From JBHAEP01 sp041855665 (GTDB taxonomy: Bacteria > Patescibacteriota > Saccharimonadia > Saccharimonadales > Saccharimonadaceae), in NCBI GenBank assembly GCA_041855665.1, contig JBHAEP010000070.1:1-5287 (forward strand): a DNA stretch of 5,287 nt. The letters are read 5' to 3'. The position numbers and the translations under genes are program-made. Positions 1-5,287 of the stretch are shown piece after piece. The notes beneath the pieces were generated by a model. It made no database searches and was not told the origin of the DNA. It saw only the letters and a program-made list of their open reading frames with translations. The number at the start of each line of letters is the position of its first letter. The stretch's first letter is position 1.

Positions 1-3000
1 GAAGAATATAATCAAATCTCAGAATTAGACAAGAAGCAGTGCACGTTTCTGAGTCTCCAAGACTTGAAAGGTGCGAAAGTCTTTGGAGGGCCATACGACA
101 AACTCCAATGGGTGGCGGATTTAAACTGGGATTTGCTGGTTATTGATGAAGCGCACGAGGGTATTGACACTGGTCGAAGTGACGAAGCGTTTAGCAATAT
201 TAAGCGCAGATTTACGCTTCACTTGTCGGGAACGCCGTTTCGGGCGCTGGCAAGTGGTAAGTTTAGCGAGGCGCAAATTTTTAACTGGACTTATATTGAT
301 GAGCAAGAGGCTAAGGAATTTGAGCTAAAAGAAGGTGAATCCGGCGCGCACACTGATATGCCAGACATGCGATTGTTTACATATAAAATCTCAGATATGG
401 TGGCTAAAGAGATCAATGAAGGTACGAAAATCGACGATCGAGACACTAGCTACGCCTTTAACTTAAATGAGTTTTTTGCAACACATAATGGAAAATTTGT
501 TCATGAGGCAGATGTTATTCGATTTTTAGATATGCTTTCAAAAAATGAGAAATATCCATTTTCAACACCGGAACTTAGAGAAGAGTTAAAACACACGTTT
601 TGGATGGTTGGTAACCGCGTTTCTTCGGCAAAAGCCATGGAAAAACTGCTTCGTAAGCACCCCGTGTTTGGTAATGGCAACTACGAGATTGTTCTAGCGG
701 CAGGCGATGGTCGTTCTCTGAAAGATGATGACGAAACCGAATCTGAAATTGATGATTTTAATAGTAATGAGAAGGCGTTTGACAGAGTACGTAAAGCTAT
801 CAAAAATCACGACAAAACAATCACCCTTTCTGTTGGCCAGTTGACCACGGGCGTAACCATAAAGGAATGGTCGGCGGTACTGATGCTGTCTGACATCAAG
901 ACAGAGTCGCTTTACATGCAGGCAATTTTCCGTGCGCAGAACCCATATAAATTTGAAAAGGACGGCAAACTTTTTCGCAAGAAGTCAGCGTATGTGTTTG
1001 ACTTTGCGCCGAATCGAGTATTGGAAGTGTACGATTCTTTCGCAAATTCATTGGTTCACGAGGGTGCGACGGGTAAGATAACCGAGGGTGAGCGCCGTGA
1101 GAACATCGCCAAACTACTGAACTACTTTCCTGTCTTGTCTGAAGATGAAAATGGACGAATGATAGAGCTTGATGCTAAGCAAGTGCTGACTTTCCCGAAA
1201 GCAATTATTGCACGGGAGGTTGTGGAGCATCGCTTTATTACAAATATGTTGTTTCGCAATGTTTCGAATGTGTTTAATCTACCAAGCGAAGTACGTGCCT
1301 CGGTCAATAAATTAGCAAGCACCACAGACCAGGGGCGCATTAATAGACAAAAAGAAGACGTACCTGAAGACAAAGATCGTCGCAGCCGCACGACTCGTCG
1401 CATTACGCAGAACCGTAACGTTATCTTTGCTAATCCCGTATACGGTACGGTTGAGGAAATCACCGCCCAAGAGTTGCTAAATACTGCTAATTCAGAAGAT
1501 TATTCACAACGCGTGCTTAAAGGAATCCAAGAAGCAATTACTAAGCCTATCTATGCTAAATTTATTGAAACATACAACCCAACGAAAAATGAACTTGATG
1601 GGATTAAAAAGACACATACCGAGAAAATCCGCGAGGTTGTGGAAGAATTTGTTGCTTCATCACAACAAACAGACGATCTCAAGCAGATGAATCAACAGAT
1701 TACTGATATCATCGAGCAGGATATACCACACGATTTGGTCGATGAGCGAGAAGAAAAAGAGTTTGAAAAAGAAGAAAAATCGGACATAGATATCATAAAA
1801 AGCAAATTGAAAAGCTTTTCGCGCGCTATTCCGAGTCTAGTGATGGCTTCGGATGATCCGGAAAACTTGACGATTGATAATATCGAAAATGTTGTTCGGG
1901 ATGAAGATTTTGAAGAGTTGTTCACCGAAACGCTTAATGGTAGTTCTGGTGCGAAATTTACGAAAGAAGATTTTCGCCTACTTCGCGATGGATATAATAA
2001 CGATATTGACCTCCGACCACAAGGCTTTGACGGGTTTTTCGAAAAATATGTCTTTAATGCTTCTATTCAAGAGTTTGAAAAGAAGCGTCGTAAATTGGCG
2101 GATTATCTGACTACTACGCAAAAAGAAGATATTTTTACTTACATTCCGCCGCAAAAAACGAATCAGATTTTTACTCCACGCAAAGTCGTGAATCAAATGC
2201 TGAATATTTTGGAAGAAAATAACCCAGGGACTTTTGAAGATCCAGATCTGACATTTGCCGACCTTCACACCAAGAGCGGTTTATATATCGCTGAGATTGC
2301 TAAAAGATTGTATCGTGGTCTTGAAAAGCAAATCCCAGACGGAAAGGCGCGCATTAAGCATATTTTTGAGAAGCAGTTGTATGCTTTCGCACCAACTCAA
2401 ATTATTTATGACATCGCTACTAATTATGTTTATGGCGGCCACCCGGAAATATCACGCAAAAACTATATACTGAAAGATTTAACCGAAGACTTCAAGAAAG
2501 GAAATACGCTAAATATGAAATTCGATGTTGTGATTGGAAATCCGCCGTATCAGGAGAATGATAATGGAAAGCGTGAAGACGGTTCGGCAAATGCTAGCGC
2601 GTCTCCGCTGTATCATCATTTTGTTGACGCCGCCAAGAGAGTTTCAGATAAGCAATGTTTCGTTATTCCGTCACGTTGGACGTCTGGCGCGGGTAAGGGT
2701 TTGAAAAAGTTTAGTGAAGCAATGCTTACTGATCATTCCATCAAACATTTTTCGCTATTCACTAATTCAAAAGATGTTTTTCCTGATAATGATATTAAGG
2801 GTGGTATTTGTTATTTTATGAGAGACAGAAAATACAACGGCGAGGCACGCATTGAAATTAAAACGCAAGAAGGTGAATCTACTTTTTTGGGCTATTTAGA
2901 CAATTCGGGCTCGGGGGTATTCATTCCATGGAAAGAGTTGGCTGATATTTTGAAAAAGGTGAAAAATAAGGATGACCTTTCAAAAACTAATTTTCAAAAA

Positions 3001-3573
3001 ATCGTTTCGGTGCGCAAGCCGTACGGCTTGAGCACCGACTTCTTTATTAACCAGGATAAATATAATCTACCGCCTGTATCTCTCGAGAGAAAAGAAGAAA
3101 CTGACCTGGAGATTTTTGGATTGTTCAGAGCAAAGCGCGTTAGCCGCTTTGTATCAAATAACTATCCCTTGCCTGCGGGGGGACGTATCTTGCATGGCTG
3201 GAAGGTGTTCCTGCCTTACGCATACGGTTGTGGGGCTATTGGAGAAGAGATACCGTCGCCGATACTCGGCTCGCCGATACAGATATGTACTGAAACTTAT
3301 TTGCAAATTGGTAAGTTTAAGACCCGCGATGAAGCTGAAGCCTGCTTGAAATACATTAAATCTAAGTTCTTTCGAGCAATGGTTGGTATTTTGAAAACAA
3401 CGCAGCACTCAACAACGGCGTTTCGTTTATCACCTCTCCAAAACTTTACCCCCGACTCTGACATCGACTGGAGCAAATCAATCCCCGAAATCGACCGCCA
3501 GCTTTATGTCAAGTATGGCTTGAATGAGCAAGAGGTTGCTTTTATTGAGGAAAAAGTAAAGGCGATGGAATGA
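1..3573 (+). CDS. Single-chain restriction-modification enzyme (helicase + Eco57I-like N6-adenine methylase), 5' partial
   Basis: This frame is open from base 1, so the true start lies upstream; the TTG at 64 is not a start. 1190 residues are visible. Seen: LLVIDEAH (Walker B, DEAH at residues 49-52), LSGTPFR (motif III-like, 76-81), a motif V-like QLTTGVTIKEW (280-290) and a motif VI-like QAIFRAQNP (307-315). A charged, mostly helical linker covers about 430-690. The methylase part has IFTPRKVVNQML (723-734), a diverged SAM motif I (DLHTKSG, 754-760), GNPPYQ (NPPY 847-850), SASPLYHHF and DIKGGICYF. The C-terminal target-recognition region opens with SVRKPYGL (1003-1010) and ends in a family-like tail (DIDWSKSIPEIDRQLY... 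FIEEKV). NPPY marks an N6-adenine methylase. The order helicase-linker-methylase-recognition matches one-chain ATP-dependent systems of the Type ISP/LlaBIII layout and helicase-fused Eco57I proteins. By inference it methylates its site on self DNA and translocates and cuts unmodified DNA. The nuclease and Walker A are outside the window, so cutting activity is not shown. Confidence 0.9.
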   Translation, partial: EEYNQISELDKKQCTFLSLQDLKGAKVFGGPYDKLQWVADLNWDLLVIDEAHEGIDTGRSDEAFSNIKRRFTLHLSGTPFRALASGKFSEAQIFNWTYIDEQEAKEFELKEGESGAHTDMPDMRLFTYKISDMVAKEINEGTKIDDRDTSYAFNLNEFFATHNGKFVHEADVIRFLDMLSKNEKYPFSTPELREELKHTFWMVGNRVSSAKAMEKLLRKHPVFGNGNYEIVLAAGDGRSLKDDDETESEIDDFNSNEKAFDRVRKAIKNHDKTITLSVGQLTTGVTIKEWSAVLMLSDIKTESLYMQAIFRAQNPYKFEKDGKLFRKKSAYVFDFAPNRVLEVYDSFANSLVHEGATGKITEGERRENIAKLLNYFPVLSEDENGRMIELDAKQVLTFPKAIIAREVVEHRFITNMLFRNVSNVFNLPSEVRASVNKLASTTDQGRINRQKEDVPEDKDRRSRTTRRITQNRNVIFANPVYGTVEEITAQELLNTANSEDYSQRVLKGIQEAITKPIYAKFIETYNPTKNELDGIKKTHTEKIREVVEEFVASSQQTDDLKQMNQQITDIIEQDIPHDLVDEREEKEFEKEEKSDIDIIKSKLKSFSRAIPSLVMASDDPENLTIDNIENVVRDEDFEELFTETLNGSSGAKFTKEDFRLLRDGYNNDIDLRPQGFDGFFEKYVFNASIQEFEKKRRKLADYLTTTQKEDIFTYIPPQKTNQIFTPRKVVNQMLNILEENNPGTFEDPDLTFADLHTKSGLYIAEIAKRLYRGLEKQIPDGKARIKHIFEKQLYAFAPTQIIYDIATNYVYGGHPEISRKNYILKDLTEDFKKGNTLNMKFDVVIGNPPYQENDNGKREDGSANASASPLYHHFVDAAKRVSDKQCFVIPSRWTSGAGKGLKKFSEAMLTDHSIKHFSLFTNSKDVFPDNDIKGGICYFMRDRKYNGEARIEIKTQEGESTFLGYLDNSGSGVFIPWKELADILKKVKNKDDLSKTNFQKIVSVRKPYGLSTDFFINQDKYNLPPVSLERKEETDLEIFGLFRAKRVSRFVSNNYPLPAGGRILHGWKVFLPYAYGCGAIGEEIPSPILGSPIQICTETYLQIGKFKTRDEAEACLKYIKSKFFRAMVGILKTTQHSTTAFRLSPLQNFTPDSDIDWSKSIPEIDRQLYVKYGLNEQEVAFIEEKVKAME
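3007..3038. repeat. 32-base near-perfect palindrome within the target-recognition region
   Basis: The outer arms TCGGTGC (3007-3013) and GCACCGA (3032-3038) are exact reverse complements. So are the inner arms CAAGCC (3015-3020) and GGCTTG (3025-3030), which flank a self-complementary GTAC centre. Only the pair 3014 G / 3031 A breaks the symmetry. As RNA it would form 13 base pairs, one G.A mismatch and a 4-base loop. It overlaps the conserved protein block SVRKPYGLSTD, so part of the symmetry is constrained by coding. No U-run follows, so it is not a standard terminator. Its role is unknown. Confidence 0.75.
3131..3151. repeat. Inverted repeat (7-bp arms) in the target-recognition region
   Basis: CAAAGCG at 3131-3137 and CGCTTTG at 3145-3151 are exact reverse complements with a 7-base loop, about 95 bases after the larger palindrome. 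It lies in coding sequence (around RAKRVSRFV). It may be chance or part of a hairpin-rich stretch of the transcript. No U-run follows. Confidence 0.5.
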
Positions 3574-4106
3574 GCGGCCACGGTAATTTAATCGGTGAGG
3601 TTCTCGAGTACTCTGTCAGCAAGAAATGGGAGAGAGCTGTATTGGAATGGGATATTGTGGGTTGTGATGAGGATAATGATCGTGTCAGCACCTGTATTTG
3701 CGGAAAAACTGGGTTAAAGTATTTGTATACGATAAAAAATAAAAATAATAAAAAAGAACTTTATCCCATAGGTAGTGAATGTATATGTAGGTTTGGCAGA
3801 GATGATATGAATTCACTAACTAAAGTTATGGCTGAAGAGAGGAAACTATATAATGCAGTGGTGAATAATAAAAGTGTAAAGGGTATGCTGTCCAGGAAAT
3901 TGATAGATTATATGTATGAAAATGGCTGCTTTATTCCGAATAAATTTAATTCATACAATCCAGAAAATGACAGAAAGTTTTTTATGGAAATGTTTAATAA
4001 AAGAACGAGTAGAAGCGAGAAGCAGAGTCAAAAGCTTAGTATTCTATGGAAGAATTACATTGTGCCGTATCTAAAAGAGAAGTATAGCAAGACGTCCGGA
4101 CAATAG
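3570..4106 (+). CDS. Uncharacterised CxC...CxC protein, translationally coupled to the restriction-modification gene
   Basis: 178 residues. The start ATG (3570) overlaps the upstream TGA as ATGA, and AAAGG at 3558-3562 sits 7 bases before it, so translation is probably coupled to the restriction-modification gene. I cannot name a function. Seen: CICGKTGLKYLYTIKNK (42-58), then LYPIGSECICRF (64-75). This puts cysteines at 42, 44, 71 and 73, a CxC-x26-CxC pattern that could bind one metal ion such as zinc. From memory, small proteins with a CxCG...IGSxCI...F core occur in phage and mobile-element neighbourhoods, mostly as hypotheticals. The rest (about 80-178) is Lys/Arg-rich and helical-looking, ending KEKYSKTSGQ. 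No signal peptide or membrane segment is visible, so it is probably cytoplasmic. Bases 3661-4080 hold 133 G/C of 420 (about 32%), clearly lower than the gene before it, which suggests a separate origin. A regulator or accessory subunit of the enzyme is only an inference. Confidence 0.85.
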   Translation: MSGHGNLIGEVLEYSVSKKWERAVLEWDIVGCDEDNDRVSTCICGKTGLKYLYTIKNKNNKKELYPIGSECICRFGRDDMNSLTKVMAEERKLYNAVVNNKSVKGMLSRKLIDYMYENGCFIPNKFNSYNPENDRKFFMEMFNKRTSRSEKQSQKLSILWKNYIVPYLKEKYSKTSGQ

Positions 4107-4132
4107 GTATAAATTAGTACATCAACCTCGGG

Positions 4133-4290
4133 GGTAACCTCGCAAATCCCACGCTAAAATTTGCGAAAGAAAGGAGGTCGTCAAAAACTAAAGATTGTTC
4201 GATAAATAACCTAATAATCGCGCCGAAAAAGCTGGGTAAGTTTGTCAAAAGGCAGCCAGGGTTTTGCGAATGGTTGGGCAGCGTTTTGAT
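4133..4290 (+). repeat. Imperfect intergenic repeat, copy 1
   Basis: Shared with 5011-5155. Common blocks: GGTAACC (4133-4139); a 35-base core at 4144-4178 matching 5019-5053 at 31 of 35 positions (AAATCCCACGC, then AAAATTTGC, then AAAGGAGG); and a distal block ending in AGTTTG (4220-4244 against 5096-5118). The distance from the core to the distal CTG is 88 here and 87 in copy 2, so the element is collinear. Here the core can fold: TCGCAAAT (4140-4147) pairs with ATTTGCGA (4159-4166) around an 11-base loop. Limits beyond the distal block are approximate. It could be a structured RNA, a duplicated leader, or a mobile-element end. Confidence 0.65.
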
Positions 4291-4365
4291 GTAAGCTGGG
4301 CTGTGGTTTTTCGTAAGACACTTGTCAGAGTCGCTTTCGGTGCGAGCAATAAAACCTATCCTAAA

Positions 4366-4373
4366 AAGGAGGG
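4366..4373 (+). promoter_or_regulatory. Strong ribosome binding site of the HU-like gene
   Basis: AAGGAGGG lies 4 bases before the ATG at 4378 and is an almost full match to the 16S rRNA tail. It decides the start: the protein then begins MAINYKAVQ, which fits the family, rather than at the in-frame TTG at 4264. Confidence 0.85.
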
Positions 4374-4377
4374 TAGT

Positions 4378-4668
4378 ATGGCAATTAACTATAAAGCAGT
4401 GCAGCGAGCAAATCCATCGAAGCCGGCTGAGCCAAAGAAGTTTTTCGCGCAATCAGCTGGGCAGCGTCGTGTTGACCTAAAGCAAATCGCCCAAAACATT
4501 TCGGATAAATCCACGACGGTGAGTCACGTCGATGTCTATGCGGTGCTGATGGCGCTGACTGACGAGATTCGCGACCGTATTCTGGCTGGTGATAATGTTC
4601 ACCTCGGCGATTTCGCTACTTCCACGTTACGCTGCAAGGAAAGGGCGTTGAAAAATCTGAAGGTGTAG
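4378..4668 (+). CDS. HU-like (long HU / HU-HIG type) DNA-binding protein, frame broken before the DNA-binding arm
   Basis: As written the frame gives 96 residues from the ATG behind the strong ribosome binding site. Residues 1-24 (MAINYKAVQRANPSKPAEPK...) resemble the N-terminal leader of the long HU family, which starts near M-A-x-x-Y-K-x-V-x-R-x-N-P. About 32-80 follow the HU fold: VDLKQIAQNIS, STTVSHVDVYAVLMALTDEI, then the hallmark LGDFAT (76-81). After T81 the frame runs STLRCKERALKNLKV to a stop, unlike HU. Reading base 4620 twice (-1 frame) restores TFHVTLQGKGVEKSEG, the expected strand and arm. So one base appears to be missing near 4620, and the short product would lack the arm that grips DNA. 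HU proteins bend and coat DNA as dimers; this one may be inactive, or the break may be an assembly error. The HU match is clear; whether the gene is functional is uncertain. Confidence 0.8.
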   Translation: MAINYKAVQRANPSKPAEPKKFFAQSAGQRRVDLKQIAQNISDKSTTVSHVDVYAVLMALTDEIRDRILAGDNVHLGDFATSTLRCKERALKNLKV

Positions 4669-4991
4669 TAGACCGCAGTTCTATCGTAAAAAGAATAATT
4701 GAAAAGTTCGCTGATATTCCGAATACAGAATTTGTTAATATTTGGCTGCAAAGAATTATGGATGGGGATGCGGCGATGGGTGATGTATTTGATAGCGAAA
4801 TAACTAAGGTGATAGCTAGAAAGAAGGGTGCTGGTGTGTTATGGAATTCCATGTGGCTTACGGACGAATACAAGGAGCGGCTAAATGTTAAAATATCTAC
4901 CCTCAAGGAAGATGTTGAGTCGGGTGAATTTAGTCCGGTTATGAGCCGAGAAGAGTTTCAGATATTTGATGATATACCGTCTGTAGGATAG
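4620..4991 (+). pseudogene. -1 frame continuation of the HU-like gene: DNA-binding arm plus about 100-residue unknown C-terminal region
   Basis: Joined to 4378-4620 through a -1 shift, this gives a 204-residue protein ending at the TAG at 4989-4991. Residues 82-103 of the joined product (FHVTLQGKGVEKSEG then VVDRSSI) look like the HU arm and its return. The remainder, from about IVKRIIEKF to the end, is not HU that I recognise. It is acidic and helical-looking, with WLQRIM, WNSMWLTDEYKERL and a tail LKEDVESGEFSPVMSREEF that faintly recalls small antitoxins. Between 4620 and 4758 this frame has no ATG, GTG or TTG. The ATG at 4758 (a 77-residue product) has no convincing ribosome binding site. 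The part is therefore more likely the 3' half of a fusion than a separate gene. No X-XXY-YYZ slippery site is seen at the junction, which favours a one-base deletion or sequencing error over programmed frameshifting. Confidence 0.65.
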
Positions 4992-5010
4992 TTGAGGAAT
5001 TACGACTATA

Positions 5011-5155
5011 GGTAACCCAAATCCCACGCCAAAATTTGCTAAATAAAGGAGGGTTTCTAAAAATACGGCAGTCAAATAAATTCCAAACCACTATTGCGCA
5101 AAAAACTGAGCGAGTTTGCTGGGGTTACACAAAAGCTTTTGAGCAGTTGGCGTAG
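5011..5155 (+). repeat. Imperfect intergenic repeat, copy 2
   Basis: Partner of 4133-4290. GGTAACC is at 5011-5017, the 35-base core at 5019-5053, and the distal AGTTTG-ending block at 5096-5118. The hairpin is shorter here: CAAAT (5018-5022) pairs with ATTTG (5034-5038), but the 11-base loop CCCACGCCAAA is kept apart from one T/C change. AAAGGAGGG (5045-5053) again has no start codon within normal reach. The 3' limit is approximate. Confidence 0.65.
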
Positions 5156-5169
5156 GTAAATGCTACAAT
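5139..5169 (+). promoter_or_regulatory. Likely extended -10 promoter giving a near-leaderless transcript
   Basis: TGCTACAAT at 5161-5169 is an extended -10 (TGn plus TACAAT, one base from TATAAT). TTGAGC at 5139-5144 is a weak -35 with a 19-base spacer. A start about 7 bases past the -10 would fall near 5176, right beside the ATG at 5177. No ribosome binding site lies before that ATG, which agrees with a leaderless message. Confidence 0.45.
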
Positions 5170-5176
5170 AGACAGT

Positions 5177-5287
5177 ATGAAAACCCGCAAAGTCTTCCTC
5201 TACAAAATTATTCACCGCGATGGGCAGGGATATGGCAGTGATGCTTTTGAGGCGATTTTGAGCGATATTATGCGGCTGAGTGCTGAC
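5177..5287 (+). CDS. Unrecognised protein, 3' partial
   Basis: The frame is open from ATG 5177 to the window end, giving 37 residues that begin MKTRKVFLYKIIHRDGQGYG and continue SDAFEAILSDIMRLSAD. A short strand-like start, a Gly-rich turn and an amphipathic helix can be seen, and no signal peptide. I do not recognise the family and too little is visible to assign a role. The start choice rests on the promoter just upstream and the absence of an earlier in-frame start with a ribosome binding site. It follows the second copy of the intergenic element, as the HU-like gene follows the first. Confidence 0.6.
   Translation, partial: MKTRKVFLYKIIHRDGQGYGSDAFEAILSDIMRLSAD

Larger units (their letters stand above)
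4107..4377. other. Non-coding interval before the HU-like gene
   Basis: This 271-base gap has no supported gene. It holds a 7-base direct repeat AACCTCG (4124-4130 and 4136-4142), copy 1 of the intergenic element (about 4133-4290), and the ribosome binding site of the HU-like gene at its 3' end. An open frame runs in from a TTG at 4264, but it has no homology or ribosome binding site. TTGTCA at 4322-4327 is a possible -35, but no good -10 follows at normal spacing, so I call no promoter. No clear terminator follows the cysteine-protein gene. Confidence 0.7.
4992..5176. other. Non-coding interval before the last gene
   Basis: This interval holds copy 2 of the intergenic element, a CAAAAGCTTTTG palindrome (5130-5141) and a promoter. 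One frame is open from 5061 to the stop at 5157-5159 (KYGSQINSKPLLRKKL... SSWRR). It has no ATG, GTG or TTG that would give a sensible product, so I do not call it a gene. Confidence 0.6.

Noticed and set aside
64..66. TTG at 64 as the start of the large gene
   Set aside because: The frame is open and helicase-like from base 1, no ribosome binding site precedes it, and Walker A must lie upstream.
1122..1463. Reverse-strand open frames inside the large gene
   Set aside because: They are low-complexity Ser/Leu/Arg-rich shadows of the coding strand without ribosome binding sites.
3256..3280. Direct repeat TCGCCGATAC, twice, 15 bases apart
   Set aside because: It encodes SPI-LG-SPI in the recognition region and is short enough to be coincidence.
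4133..4160. tRNA 3' end or att site (GGTAACC...AAATCCCACGC looks a little like a T arm)
   Set aside because: No full cloverleaf, no proper TTCRA loop and no CCA-type end could be built.
4133..4290. Integron attC site
   Set aside because: One GTTGGGC matches the GTTRRRY core, but no paired RYYYAAC site or long imperfect stem fits, and copy 2 lacks the core.
4264..4377. Upstream extension of the HU-like gene from a TTG
   Set aside because: The strong ribosome binding site and family-like MAINYK start point to 4378; the upstream residues show no homology I recognise.
5061..5159. Small open frame in repeat copy 2 (KYGSQINSK... SSWRR)
   Set aside because: It has no useful start codon, and the matching part of copy 1 keeps only a few residues such as KKL-x-x-F.

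Overview
The window is a piece of accessory, defence-type bacterial DNA. Every supported gene lies on the + strand. TGA acts as a stop (gene 1 ends in TGA, overlapping the next ATG), Arg is mostly CGN in gene 1, and a strong AAGGAGGG ribosome binding site precedes the HU-like gene. This is ordinary code-11 bacterial DNA of moderate G+C. A strong Shine-Dalgarno and an extended -10 promoter argue against a Bacteroidetes host, even though the HU-like protein resembles the long HU form common there. A candidate-phylum (Saccharibacteria-like) or Firmicutes-like host would fit, but the window cannot settle it.

Bases 1-3573 hold the last 1190 residues of a very large one-chain restriction-modification protein: the second half of a superfamily-2 helicase (DEAH, SGTPFR and motif V/VI-like blocks), a charged helical linker, an N6-adenine methylase domain with NPPY, and a C-terminal target-recognition region. 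Its start, including Walker A and any nuclease domain, lies upstream of base 1. Bases 3570-4106 hold a 178-residue protein of unknown function that overlaps it by ATGA, carries a CxC...CxC cysteine pattern, and is much more AT-rich.

Bases 4107-4377 are non-coding and hold the first copy of an imperfectly repeated element. Bases 4378-4668 encode an HU-like DNA-binding protein whose reading frame breaks just after the conserved GDFAT. The missing part of the HU fold continues in the -1 frame to 4991, followed by about 100 residues of unknown type. Bases 4992-5176 hold the second copy of the repeat and end in a promoter whose likely start point sits almost on the ATG of the last gene (5177 onward, cut by the window end, unrecognised).

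The first two genes look like one translation-coupled unit that cuts and methylates DNA, with a possible accessory protein. The repeat before the HU gene and again before the last gene suggests a modular or duplicated layout. The most useful leads are the repeated element with its start-less Shine-Dalgarno, the frameshifted HU fusion, the coupled cysteine protein, and a 32-base near-perfect palindrome inside the target-recognition region.
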